A DNA stretch of 64,000 nt from Gracilaria gracilis (GCA_030374805.1 JARGSG010000189.1:1674001-1738000), one strand, 5' to 3'. Shown: positions 12,822 to 23,540, counted from the first letter of the stretch. The notes: generated by a model from the sequence alone, not told the origin. Numbers and translations: made by a program.

Positions 12822-12829
12822 TATAAAAG
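12822..12829 (+). promoter_or_regulatory. TATA box of the El-2 cargo gene
   Basis: TATAAAAG lies 47 bp upstream of the ATG at 12876. The matching position in El-B (27968-27977, CCATAAAAGG) is conserved in a block that is otherwise diverging. An alternative upstream ATG in El-B (27954) is ATT here, which supports the downstream start in both copies. Confidence 0.55.
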
Positions 12830-12875
12830 GAGGCGGGAGTCAGCACGATCGAAGGGGAACAGCGACGCGTCAGTA

Positions 12876-13421
12876 ATGGACGAATAAGAAGAAGAAGAAC
12901 GGGGAGATTCCGGGATTCTTTATGATGGCCCCCGGGGGAGCTCTTTTATGATATGGGTAGGTGAGAGGTCACATTATATGTATGTGACGGATGAAAAGAG
13001 TTTGAAGAGGCTGTATCGTACGATGGTTGTGAAGAAGTTCAGGGTTCCACCGTACTCCATGTTGATTGGAAGGGGAGATGTGTTCCATGCTGGGGCTGGG
13101 TACATGGATGCGCTGGTGAAAGAGAATTTTCTATGGTATCATATGTACTTTGTGCTCGAGGGATACAAGCTCCCTGATGCGGTGCACAGGCAGCGTGCTT
13201 TTCGGCCCAAATTCTTAGATGAAAAATTTGGACTCGGGGAAGACCCGAACGACCAGCTGGACGAGGAGGAAAGTTCTGTGAGCAACTTGGAAATGGAGGA
13301 AGAGGAAGTTGGAGAGGAGGATTACGAAGAGGAAGATGACGAGGTACAAGGCAATAAGGCTGATACCACGGATGGTGACAAAGAGGAAGGACCGATAATA
13401 ATGGATTATGAGGAGGACTAG
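12876..13421 (+). pseudogene. 2OG-Fe(II)-like protein, internally deleted El-2 copy
   Basis: Relative to 28023-31872, all sequence from just after the ATG to about 31330 is missing, a deletion of about 3.3 kb. The fused frame stops at its fourth codon (MDE then TAA). What remains open from about 12948 is the C terminus: VPPYSMLIGRGDVFHAGAGY, then YHMYF and PDAVH, then a long acidic tail ending IIMDYEED. The iron-binding HTD segment was lost with the deletion. Here the tail and the GAGYMD segment are intact, whereas the El-B copy has a stop there, so the two copies complement each other for reading the protein. Confidence 0.7.
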
Positions 13422-13623
13422 ATATAACATGTAGGGCGTGTAGTGTTCTGTGTGTGAGAGTGAGGTGACTTCACTAGTACTGATAAATGAACGAATGTTT
13501 TGATGTGATGTGAGCATAAAAGGATTGTTGAAGAAAGAAAATGAGTTACAAAACGTGGGATAAGAAGAGAGAGTATTGTGGGACGATATTTTTTTACAAG
13601 AAGAGAGCAAAGATGTACTAATA

Positions 13624-14456
13624 CTAAAAGAGAATGTCATTTCTAAGGACATTGACATAGTTGGTGTGAAAAGGGGCAGGGTCAGGCAACCCCGCTCTCT
13701 TGGTATCCTCGGAGGAAAGGTAAAAGTAAGCATTTCTGAATTCGTACTCAGAGAATGAGGCGGGGAAGATGGTAAGAGTGCTTCCGTAGGCGAGGAGGGA
13801 TTGCACTGTGGAGGGGATATTGTAGGAGATACCTGTCTTGGAGGAGACTATGCCCAAAAGTTCCTTCATTATCGTTGAGACTATGGTATTGTAGTGGGTG
13901 GCCACGTCATGCATGGTAATGAAGTCGTAGGAGGAACCAACTAGGTTAAATGAAGAGATCCAGACGAGCTTTTCGTAGTATGATTTAGAACAGGCTCTTC
14001 GTCAACGATATTGCAAGTGAGATCTGCGTTAAAAAAGTGCTGTGCTGGTGCGAAAGCCCATTTTCCGGTGACAGTTGTGAGGCCGTTGGGAGTAAGAGGG
14101 GTGACGCCATCCTGTGGAGGTGCGCCGAGAGTGGGTACGGCGATGTAAAGAACTGCTCGTGTGGTGTGATGAAGACCATTTTTTGAGAGAATGGGAAGAA
14201 TGTGGCCGTTCTGAATGAAGACCAAGTCTTGTTTACGAGATGTAGGGCATAAACGAAATACTGTTTCCAACAAGTTGGTCCTGCCGTAGAAGAAAATGGG
14301 ACCTTGCGGAATGCTGTGTACGGCTACGAAATCTTGGAGTGAAAGAATAATATTTTGAAGGGTTCCGTGGTCGTAAGGCATGGAGCCCATGCGGCCTCCG
14401 CATACAACAATAGCTGGGGTGTGGGAGAAACGGTGAGAAGAGTAAGGCGAGCTCAT
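13624..14456 (-). pseudogene. Rossmann/ketopantoate-reductase-like protein, El-2 copy
   Basis: This is an antisense gene between the dioxygenase-like and coiled-coil genes. It starts at 14456 with an N-terminal glycine motif (VVVCGGRMGSM) fitting a dinucleotide-binding fold. Downstream are LVFIQNGHILPIL, LYIAVPTLGAPPQDG and TGKWAFA, then, after a frame change near 13970-13985, KLVWISSFNLVG and a helical C terminus ending at 13624. These blocks resemble a widespread plant and algal family related to ketopantoate reductase; that assignment is from memory and tentative. The frame change sits at the same base as in the El-B copy (32077-32907). Confidence 0.5.
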
Positions 14457-14973
14457 TATGTCGAATTTGTTGGATGCTGTGAGGAGATATTGTGCTACAG
14501 GAGAAGAAGGGGGAGAGGCTTAAGTAGAGAACGACGTTGCCGATGTATATATCGATAAAGTGGTTTCAAAGGAAAATATAGTTTTTATGACTAGGTAGTT
14601 GAAAGAATGAGGTAGATGGGTATCAATGGATTAGGACTGATGAATGCGTTTATGAAAAGATATGTATCGGAATGAAGTATAAAGGGGAAGATGTTATGGT
14701 GAGGAGTTAAGAAACGGGCGCTATGGAGGGCTTTTGTGGGATGGTACTGAAAGGAAAACACGAAAATATGGAAATATCCGAAGAAAATGGAGTTTTTTGG
14801 GGAATGGCGGGAAGTTGAGGTGTAGAAAATTGTGATACAAATAGGCCTGGGGGGTAGAGGGGTGTGTAGCCACGAGTGTAATGGCTGTGATCAGGGGTGG
14901 GAAGGACGAGAGTTGTTGTGAGCCACTCAGGTCTGTTCAAGTCATTTATCGCAGGACGCCGTCTTTTCTCGGG

Positions 14974-15898
14974 ATGTCGAATGGATACGTTGGTGACGAG
15001 GAGCTAATGGCTCTGCTGCATAGGACGGAAGTGCCAGAGACGCCGCCGCGGAAGGAAAAAGGGGGTACTGAAGGGGGGTTTGTGTGAGGCAGAGGGTTTG
15101 AAATGGGGATGGAGGAGGAGGACTGGAGAGAAGGTTTATGGGGGAGATGGAGGAACGGGTGAGGAAGCTTGGGGGGAGTTTGAAGGAGAGTTTGGACGAC
15201 GTGCTGTCGGAGATGGTGGCAGAGATGGGAGGGGTGGTGCTGAGTGTGTCGGAGGTTGGTTTGCCAATGGAATTGATTTCGACGATTCGGAAGAGGATGA
15301 AGTTGACTGGGGTGGGGCTGTAGGACATGTGAATGGGATGTTGGAGTGCGTGGGGAGGGAGCCGGAGAGGCTGTGGAGGGAGAACATGGGGCTGAAGGGT
15401 AGGGTTGAAGTGTTGGAGCAGCAAGGGTGACAGGTGGAGAAGGCGGGCAAATTGATGTTGGAGTTGAAAGAAATGGTGAGGGGAGGGGGAGTAGGGGTGG
15501 GAGAGGGAGCAGGTGTAGGGTCGCCGGGGACGCCTGGTTCTCGGGGTGGGCGGGAGAGTGTTAGGGAGAGGGGTGGAGAAGAGAAGGGAAGAGAAGGTGT
15601 GGGGAGTCGACTGAAGAAGAGGAGGAACGTTGGGGTGATGGTGGACGAGGATGGGAAGGTGTTTGTGCCGCCACAGCTGCCAGGTGGCGCGCCGTTGGTG
15701 GAGTTCGAGAGTGCGGCGGCGGCTACGAGGACGGCGGAGCGTATATTGGAGGAGCAGGAAAAGAAGAGGCTGGGAGGGGTTGGAAGCCGCTTTGGGGCTA
15801 GGAGGGTGTACCAGAATGGAGAGAGTTGTTCGTTGGACTTCTTTAACTTGACATTTAGGGAATCTAAGACTCAGGATCCGAATGCCGAGTTGAAATAA
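14974..15898 (+). pseudogene. Glycine-rich coiled-coil cargo protein, El-2 copy
   Basis: This matches the open gene at 33423-34379. The start MSNGYVGDEELMALLHRTEV is kept, but a short deletion near 15080-15110 and further shifts near 15310 and 15430 break the frame. The C-terminal part, from a Gly/Arg-rich linker through VFVPPQLPGG to the stop at 15896-15898, is open. No enzymatic domain is visible. Confidence 0.6.
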
Positions 15899-16071
15899 AC
15901 CAGCGCTGGTAACCTCAGAGTATATTTTTAGAGTGATTTTGACCACTGCGACGAATTTGAGGTAACGAAAATTGGCGCACGAACTGCAAAGTAGCATACA
16001 ACTTCAACAAATGGAGTTAAAACTGCGGCACGTGGAAATGCAATTTCCAAAAAAAATTTCTTTTACCTTGC

Positions 16072-16168
16072 CAACTAGCGCAATCTGCGAGATTGCTAGT
16101 TTTTTCGCACTTTTATTTTCATAACTAGCGATCTAGCATACTAAACTAGCATTCCTAGAACACCGACG
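16072..16168 (-). repeat. El-2 right terminus with subterminal ACTAGC motifs
   Basis: Five CTAGC/GCTAG-type motifs lie at about 16073, 16095, 16123, 16132 and 16146 in both orientations. The last runs into the terminal repeat ending GAACACCGACG at 16168. The same block closes El-B at 34647. Read inverted, it matches the left ends at 2398 and 7607. Confidence 0.8.
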
Positions 16169-16170
16169 CT

Positions 16171-17586
16171 CCCTTTAATTTTCAATCAACACATTTTTCT
16201 GCTTCAGCCCCTCCCTCACCCGTTCCAATTCTTTCTGCGTGAGCTTCAAACTCACCATCATGGTATAGTGATCCTCCTTCATATTTCCCAGCTTCCCTTT
16301 CAACGAATTCACCCTCTCAACCAGTGCAGACCTTGGCAACACGCGTAAGTTCTCTTCTTCTCCTTCTGCTATTCCTGTAGTTCCATTTCCCTTGCTCCGT
16401 TCCTCTCTCCACGATCCCCAGAATCGTCGACTCCTGCCTCATGCACATCGTCCTCAATCCTAACGGCATTATGCCTCACACGTATTCCTTCAGGCGTTCG
16501 TACCGCGGTTTCCACCAGGTTCCCTCCAGTTCTATGCCTGTTTCGGACAACGACATCTTCTCCTTCGAATACCCATCCATCCACTGGTATATTGTCTCTC
16601 ACATTTTCAGTCACTGATCCACCACTGCTACGTCCTACAACTCTCCCGGGCAAATTGTCTCGGAGCCATTCCATCCTCCCCACATTGGTGTGGCTCCCCA
16701 TTTCATCGCCCACACGCCCAATTCGCCTCCCACTGTCCTCCGCGTTTCCATGCTCCCTCATATGCCTCATATCACCCATTTCCTCTTCCTCCCGCATCGT
16801 AGCATGTCGCGGTCCACCAGTTCTTTCTCTGCCCACCATTCGATTCCTCCTAACATCAACCACAACCCCCATGCCCTCGTTCCTCGCCTCCTGAACGCCT
16901 CCTCCTACTTCTCTTTCACGACCCCTCCCCTCCCGAACGCCAACCCCAGCCACTCTCTCTCCCTCCTTCCTTCGAATACCACGGCTAGCTATCCCACTAG
17001 TACTTCTTGCTATCGTCCTTCCCTCCCCCCCACTGCGACACTCCCTTCCCTTCTCTATGACATCTCCAAATTCGTCTTCTTCCACAACTTGCGTGGAGTC
17101 ATCGCCCCTTCGCCGCCCACCTGTATCCCTACCGCCCCGCGCATTATTTCTCTGCCTTCCTCCCATCTCTCCCCTGCTTTCCCCTCCTCCATTTCCCATC
17201 TAATGTGGAAGCGGAGTAGCTTGTGTTACCAAAGCACTTACCGTTCGCTCGGTTCGCTCCGTTTGCTCGGTGCGCTCGGTTCGCTCGGTTCGCTCGGTTC
17301 GCTCGGTTCGCTCGGTTCGCTCGGTTTGCTCCAAAGGTCGGCCTCGATCACGTCTCCCCGTGTTCTTCCTACCTTTCCCACGTAATCCGCTTCCAGAAGC
17401 GCGCGAACTACGCCCAATACCGCCCTCGCCATTTTCCACATCGCCGCTTCGAGGCGCACGCGTAGTACTACCCAAGCCATCCTCGCGACCCCGACCTACC
17501 ACCTCTGCACGCGTTCGCCCTTTTGACGCGCGCCCGCTTACATCCTCCGCATTCGCATTCGCACTTCTCGTTTTACGTTTCCCCAT
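16171..17586 (-). pseudogene. Coiled-coil partner gene of El-1, N-terminal part
   Basis: The ATG at 17586 begins MGKRKTRSANANAEDVSGR, an Arg/Gly/Glu-rich, probably nuclear and disordered region. A nine-base repeat encodes Glu-Arg-Thr tandemly. A TAG at 17200-17202 interrupts an otherwise continuous frame that goes on to about 16369. After a shift, a heptad-rich stretch (ALVERVNSLKGKLGNMKED, then KELERVREGLKQKNV) predicts a coiled coil, ending at the El-2 insertion point. The El-3 homologue has the same plan: basic start (MVYKARTRG), acidic linker, coiled coil (LLKEINILKAKVKKLEEDL), then the GRK block. Binding partners are unknown; a role with the transposase is inferred from linkage only. Confidence 0.55.
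17242..17332. repeat. Nine-base tandem repeat encoding Glu-Arg-Thr
   Basis: About ten copies of GGTTCGCTC on the + strand, with a few variants, encode repeated ERT (and one EQT) on the - strand within the partner protein. Repeat unit length keeps frame. The El-3 homologue lacks it. Confidence 0.85.
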
Positions 17587-18115
17587 ATGGAATCGTACGA
17601 CGACGATGCGCCCGGCGGCGCGCTCTAGATGTTGTCGCCGCTCGCCGCAAGACTTGTTCGCCGCTCGACGTGATCGCAGGTCCCCCGTGAAACGCACACC
17701 TCCACTCGAAGTGTGGTAGAAATATCGCACCGTTTTAGTACTTTTCGGAATCACTTTCCGAAAATTGGCACGGAAATTTCCCTTCCTATACGAAACCTCA
17801 CAGCCAAAAACTGTTACACTTTCACATGATATCACATTTCACTCCGTATCTTCTATTCTATGTACTTGAACGTCAACCCACTCCCCCGAATCCTATCCCC
17901 ATTTTGTTCACGTCACTGGATGATTAAAGTGACGACACCCACTCACTTGGGGGAGTTCTCGTCCTCCCCTGTGGAACAGGAGAGTTAGAAAGAAAGCGTA
18001 ATAAAATGTACACACTTCGATTTTACACATACTACGGTACACCTTTCGGTTCTATAAGTCATAAATCAATTGAGCTATAGTCGACTACTATAGGATTCGA
18101 AGACGTACCCCCTGT
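17587..18115. other. Spacer between partner gene and MTase-SET gene
   Basis: About 530 bp between two genes on the same strand. I see no open frame worth reporting. It should contain the promoter of the partner gene and the 3' region of the MTase-SET gene; no clear TATA box or polyadenylation signal can be assigned. Confidence 0.4.
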
Positions 18116-21100
18116 CTACTCCATTCCATAATCTGCAAACAACTCTTCTCCCACTTCTACAACCCGAAGTGCCCGGACGGCAAGCATTCGGTATTCTCTT
18201 AATTGAAGTGGAGCTCGCCCAGTTCCTGGGGTTCAACTCACCGCCACATTGGCAGTCCGACGCTGCTTCAAGCCGTCCCCCACTGCATCCCTATCTTTAT
18301 CCCCTTCCATATATTTGGGTCATTAATTGTTCCACCCAACGAAAATGGAGCGGGGACAATCCATACAGGGATTATAGATACTTCTCGTCTCCTTTCCGGT
18401 AGTTTTCGGAATACCTCGCCTCGCAGGCTAACCTCCATCGCATAAGTTCGAAAACGCGCGGCGGTGGCTCCCAACAACCCTTCCCCATACTTCTTGTGTA
18501 CCTCCTTCTTCTTCGTTAAGTCATGGTACACTAGAGTTCTGTAAAAGAAATATATCTCTTCGTTCTTCATGAAACGGCGCGTGGTAAACACTCTCACTCT
18601 TGCGTCATGGTGACTAATCGACGAGTTTCCAATGCGACAACCACACATAGTGGCCTCCAGTGCCAATATCGCGTTTCAATCGAAGGGACCCATTTTCCCT
18701 TGCAACGTTTTCGGCCACTCATGCAGCGCTTTGCGCCTGCCGATCATGGCCATGCCCTCCTCCTGCCACATCGATGCCAGGAAGTCTACAATATACGGTG
18801 GGAACTTCTGGTACTGTGGGAAGCCGGATGGAGCCTTCCATGATCGTGAAGGACGAGCGTTCTATTTGGGAAATAAGTCCATCACGCGATTCACAGAGTT
18901 TCGGACCTCCTGCGTAATTTGAGTGTCCGTCTCATTATCGCACATGCACATCGCGAACTGAACAATGGCCGCGTACCTAGCATGCGCAAAACAGTCATGG
19001 TCCAGCTCACAACCAATAAAATTCCAAGGACGTTGTAACTCCATGCATACCATGGCAGTCGAAAAAGGTCCCGCGAACAAGTCCACCACTGTATCACCTG
19101 GCTGCGAAAATCTGCTGATCAGCTTCTTCAACAACGCGGGAGGTTTTTGTTCTGACCTCACCTTTTGCAACATGTAGCTGCCACCCTCCTTCTTTCTTTT
19201 CCATTGAAGAGTCTCCCCATTGGAGATGGGCGGTACCTGGTCAATAACACTGTGGTACCGTGGATACCTCGACTGCACGTAGTTGAAGTTCTCATAGTTC
19301 ACCATCGCATGCTGCTGTGCATAAGCGAGGCCACTTCGAACACCATGTATCGCATACTCCATGGCAGGGAACAAGGAGCAGGACCTGCGTCCCGGGTTTC
19401 GCATGGGGTTGCCTTGCGACCTTATAAAATGATTTGGGACCTGGTCCACAACAAACGATCGCCTCGGAACCCCTTGCTCATCCTTTGCCCCAATAAGGGA
19501 AAGCATTCTCGTCCACTGGTTCACCGGTTCCAATGCACAGAAGATAACGAAATGACCCCCCGGACGTAACAGCCTTGATATAAGCTTTGTCGCCTTCTTC
19601 ATATGCTCAGCGCTCAGCATATCGTACCAACTGTTCTCCGGTTCTTATCGGCCCTTATGTTGTATGATGGGTCCATACGAGCCAGTTGAACTTTCCCCAA
19701 TGGAGGGACTCCGTTGTTTCGCAGAGTCTCGTCCGTTTCCACCATATGCTCGAACCCGCAATTATACATTCGAAAGTATTTCTCTATCTCCACTTCACAA
19801 CGTTGGAATGCCATTCTATCATCCAAAGAGGAAATGGCAGGAGAAGGCTGTATGTCAGCGTCGGACGACTGTTCACCAACATCTTCATTCCCACTCTCAC
19901 CGACTACATCCATTCCACTTCCACCATCTCCATCCCCTCCTGGTTTCCTCTCCGAAGGATTCCTCCTTTCCAACTGCTCATCGTCATCTTCATTAATTTC
20001 GATGGCAGGCTCCGGTTTCGATATCGGCGTGAGATGTATACCAGGGACCCTGAGTGTTTCTTTGATTTTCAAAGGGCTTATTGTCTCCAAGATGGAGGAC
20101 ATAAGCGAGTTAGAGAAACAATCAAATCTCTGAGCAAACGCTCTTGACGGGTCCCTGTGAAACGTCTTTAGAACGGCCCATCGTCCAGGTTCTGATATTG
20201 TGTACAACTGCTTGTTCGCAACAACCTTGTTCAGGTCAGAAATGAACTCCTTTGCAAGCGTTCGGAGGGCCACATCAATGTCCTCCGGAAGATTCCATGC
20301 CCACGGTTGGACCTCGTCTTCCCGAAGAGTTTGCGTGTTGCTCGGTAGCAAACGATGGTCGTTGTCCTTGTGCGGGAACCCCTCGGAACGCGTTTCAATG
20401 GATTTAAACTGCATGTCGTCGTACAAGAGCAGTAGGAAAGGGAGAACCATGACCTCCGCGCGAGGGAATCCCAGAAATTGGGAGAAACAATCCCAGGCCT
20501 TTGTTACCAGCTGCATACCAAGACCCGCTCGCTGAGCTTGGAGATTCTGCGATATTTGCACGTTCCCGAAAGGGGTGGAATATCCCTTCTCCCCGTTACG
20601 CCTCTTATGGCCCCGAAGGCGCTTTTTTATAGATACTTTTTGAATAAGGGAAAGAAAGAGAACTCTCTGGAAATGTGTAGCGATGCTCGTACCGAAAGGG
20701 GGAATTATCCGGCCCAGACGCCGGGGAGCTATACTCATGGACTTGAAGAATTCGGTTAACGTCACATTCTTCGGTATTCTTTTAAAGTCTACTCTGGTAT
20801 AAGCATTCCAAAAATCCCTCACACGCCTGTCTCTGTCTCCGTCCATGATGTCAAGCAACTTCGTCGACAGATACAGCTGACGGTACGAACCCTTCCCGCA
20901 CACAGCCTTGAGCTCATCGTCGCTGTATGACGGGTGAGTGGGTCCGAGAAGGATAGAGAAGTACTTCTTGGCAACGTCTAGGACAGTGCGATTCTTGATG
21001 ATATATTGAACGAATTTGCTGTGTCCCACTTTCCTAGGTCCGTCTTCCTCTCGCATCGTCGACGCATAGTGGTCACGGATGGCGAGACACGCGGTGAGAA

Positions 21101-21206
21101 GCTCATCCCCAGAACCGAACATTTTTCCAACCTTCATGTCGGATGTCGGAGGGGCCGGTGACGGTGACTTAGACCTGGATGTGGTTGCGGCAGCCATTTT
21201 AAACAA
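18116..21206 (-). pseudogene. DNA methyltransferase-SET fusion gene of El-1
   Basis: This is one long gene read leftward from an ATG at 21206 (or 21197). Part 1, about 400 residues, is a domain of unknown function with the block WDCFSQFLGFPRAEVM, conserved in El-3. An acidic Ser/Glu linker follows. Part 2 is a beta-class (N6-A/N4-C type) DNA methyltransferase, with the catalytic motif as DPSYNIRAD near 19660-19674 and the SAM-binding motif as DTVVDLFAGPFSTA near 19055-19090. Part 3 is a SET domain, with VFTTRRFMKNEEIYFFY, then INDPN near 18310-18333 and RVVEVGEELFADYG near 18119-18160. A -1 shift at 19642-19650 separates the two methyltransferase motifs, in-frame stops lie at 18862 and about 18690, and a further shift is near 18265. 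DPPY has become DPSY. The copy is broken, but the domain order is clear. Confidence 0.75.
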
Positions 21207-21573
21207 TAACGGGGGGCTGTATTATGAATACGGAAGGAGAACCGGAGCGGTCGTGAGAAAACAGATGATTGACGTCGGCAGCGGACGGCGAGGGCAAACG
21301 GACGGTAGCTGACGAGAGACGGCAGCGAACGAGAGATGTGTGCGGATGGTAGACGGGAGCGGACGGCAGACGGCGGCGGAATTAGCGATGTGAAGGAGAA
21401 GTTCAGACCCCAAAACGGTATCAGAACTCTAAAGTAGAGGAATAGAAGGGAATTGGGCGATGTTAGGGGGCCTTATGCGGTGATAAACAGTTATAAGAGA
21501 AGGCAGGGATGGGAGGGGGGTGCGGTAATTCCTATATATGGAAGTATAGGCGAAGTTATAACTTAAGGGTCTC

Positions 21574-21648
21574 CGGACAGCGGTCCGTGGTGCAGTGGCG
21601 CTCCATGACGGCTCCGATGAAGTGCCACTCGAGTTCGGTCCGCTTTCC
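21574..21648. repeat. 74-bp hairpin family, copy 6
   Basis: From GGACAGCGGTCC to GGTCCGCTTTCC with the centre CATGACGGCTCCGATG. Stem pairing is imperfect. Confidence 0.7.
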
Positions 21649-22091
21649 ATGCGCCGTGGGAGAAAAAGTAAAAAAAATTAATTTCCACCTAAACAGCGGC
21701 CCCCTCGCGACTGGCGCTTGTTTGTAATGTGACGCTGCGTGTACTTACGCACTTTTGCTCTCCTGCCAACTGCCTCGGTAAGCACAACGCTCTGTACCTC
21801 CCCGTTACGGCTACCAGAGATCTCTTCTTCTCCTGTCACAACCAAGTGATCCTCTCGGTTGTGACAGAAGAAAAAAAGATCGCCGCAAACTGTATAAGGG
21901 AGGTGCGTTTTCCATCCTTGTTCTGTTGCGCGGACGTAGTGGCACACAAGGTACGTTCGACAATCTTGTTCGTTTTCTGTGAATCGTACTAACTGGCGTA
22001 CTCTTCTATTTTCCATGCTATTGCGTATTCAAGCCAGAGGCGCCGGACACAGTGTATACCGCTTCTGCATCCTTGCTTTACTGAGAACATT

Positions 22092-22313
22092 CGGAAGTGC
22101 TTGAGCTGGCCGTGATGGTCGAGTACGATTATTTGAGTTATTTAACTCATGTGATCGGCCTTGGCTCTGACAGCCAGCTCAATCACTGTTGGACTGTGGT
22201 TACTTATTAGACCGACTAGATTAGACTGTGTTAGGTCGAACTATCGGAAGTGGTTGAGCTACCGGTGATGGTGGACTACGATTACATGAGTTGTTCAACT
22301 CATATAATCGTGT
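22092..22313. repeat. Duplicated block with AT-rich hairpin
   Basis: Two related blocks of about 68 bp (22092-22160 and 22246-22313) start GGAAGTG.TTGAGCT and each end in a hairpin around GAGTT...AACTC. The second hairpin is nearly perfect (CATGAGTTGTTCAACTCATA). Function unknown. Confidence 0.6.
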
Positions 22314-22848
22314 TTTGCCATTACTGATATTGCAATCACTGAAGAAGAATAGTCCCCAATATAGTCACTAGAAAAATGTCGTGGCCAGTGATGAGTTCTT
22401 CTTCTCCCACAACCACATATTGCTCGTGGTTTTCGCAAAGGGGGTATTCATTATCGGTCACGACCTTGGGTGCTACAGGAAAATCTACATCATATAAAGT
22501 AAGAGAAGGTAGTCGGTAGAACTACCTTCTTCGATTTGATAGGATGTAAAGTTTCTGATATAGCTCATATTCTGCCAGAGCGATGTGATGTATTATTTGT
22601 TTTGTTTTACACATGACCAACAAGCTGCGAACTACATCTATTCTAAACTGTTCTCCGTGCTTATGAAGAGCAATTTTTATTGCTTTCAAACAAACTCACC
22701 GAACGACAGTCATATGATTTGACGCCCTTACGTCCTCCCGTCATTATAAGAAGATGCAGGGCTTTAAATATTCATAAAACAATCATAAGTGAAAACCGTC
22801 GTCAAAAGCGGTCCGCGGTGTCGTCCAGCTTCATCGGCCACGGCGCGT

Positions 22849-23255
22849 GGACAGCGGTCCGGGGTGAAGTGGCGCTTCATCAGTGCCGTGATGAAGCGCC
22901 ACTCCACCCCGGACCGCTGTCCGAAAAATTAAATGTTTTTTTCGCGTGGACAGCGGTCCGCGGTGTCGTCCAGCTCCATCGGCCACGGCGCGTGGACAGC
23001 GGTCCGGGTTGGAGTGGCGCTTCATCAGTGCTGTGATGAAGCGCCACTCCACCCCGGACCGCTGTCTGAAAAATTAAATTTTTTGCCGTGGCAGCCGTCC
23101 GGGTTTTCGTCTAACTTCTTACGCCACAGCACATGGACAGCCGTCTGTGGTGTCGTCCAACTTCATCGGCCACTGCGCATAGACAGCGGGCCGGGGTGAT
23201 ATGGCGCTTCATCAGGGTACTGATGAAGCGCCACACCACCCCGGACCGCTGTCCA
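22849..23255. repeat. Array of three 74-bp hairpins (copies 7-9)
   Basis: Hairpins lie at about 22849-22922, 22993-23067 and 23181-23255. Centres are CAGTGCCGTG, CAGTGCTGTG and CAGGGTACTG. Linkers contain GTCGTCCAGCTTCATCGGCC-type spacers, so the unit is longer than in El-2 (about 145 bp). The position matches the El-2 array. Confidence 0.85.
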
Positions 23256-23312
23256 TGCCGAAAACTTAACGGACGCAAGTCACTTTTTTCCTTCAGAACT
23301 GGCTGCCTTTAT

Positions 23313-23540
23313 CATGACTGTTAGAAAAGTACACAGCAATGAAGGCTAGCGAACTAGGAATAGCAAGCAGGGACATCTTTCGTATCACATGCCGAGCGTA
23401 CCGATAATGACATAATGATATATCCGCGCGTCTTGCGACAATTTTGCTGCATCAACAAGCAGACGATAAGCGTAGACGTTGTCGCATAAGAAACAAGCTC
23501 TGCGTCGCCCTTCGATCCCTACTTGCCCTGCCTATGTCCT
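23313..23540 (+). repeat. DIRS-like element, repeat A1
   Basis: About 225 bp, over 90% identical by eye to 27303-27530. It forms the left terminus. The two copies diverge after TGCCTATGTCC. Confidence 0.85.

Larger units (their letters stand above)
7607..16168 (+). mobile_element. El-2: 8.56-kb Plavaka-family element nested in El-1
   Basis: The left end reads CGTTGGTGTTATCGG and the right end is its inverted counterpart, ending GAACACCGACG. The partner gene of El-1 stops at 7606 and resumes at 16171. Removing 7607-16168 plus one copy of a flanking CT rejoins the gene in frame, with one TAA between the coiled coil and the GRKRR block. That fixes both borders and a 2-bp CT target duplication. 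The element holds a dead internally deleted transposase, hairpin repeats and a deleted version of the El-B gene set. Confidence 0.8.
2398..21206 (+). mobile_element. El-1: Plavaka-like DNA element carrying a MTase-SET gene (right end not found)
   Basis: The left terminus begins CGTCGGTGTTATCGG at 2398. Inside are a Plavaka-like transposase (+, 2945-6159), a convergent coiled-coil partner gene (-, 6503-7606 plus 16171-17586) and a methyltransferase-SET gene (-, 18116-21206). El-2 is inserted in the partner gene. I assign all three genes to one element because El-3 has the same order and orientations. No matching right terminal repeat is visible after 21206, so the right border given here is only the last recognised gene. 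Confidence 0.6.
21207..22507. other. Spacer between El-1 genes and El-B
   Basis: No supported gene. It contains hairpin copy 6, a stem-loop at about 21822-21873 (CTGTCACAACC with GGTTGTGACAG) and a duplicated 68-bp hairpin block at 22092-22313. A TATATATGG stretch lies at about 21533. The right end of El-1 and the left end of El-B should both lie here, but no matching terminal repeat is visible. Confidence 0.4.

Noticed and set aside
21529-21550. TATA box (TATATATGG) for the MTase-SET gene
   Set aside because: It lies over 320 bp from the start codon, is nearly symmetrical and has no conserved counterpart in El-3.
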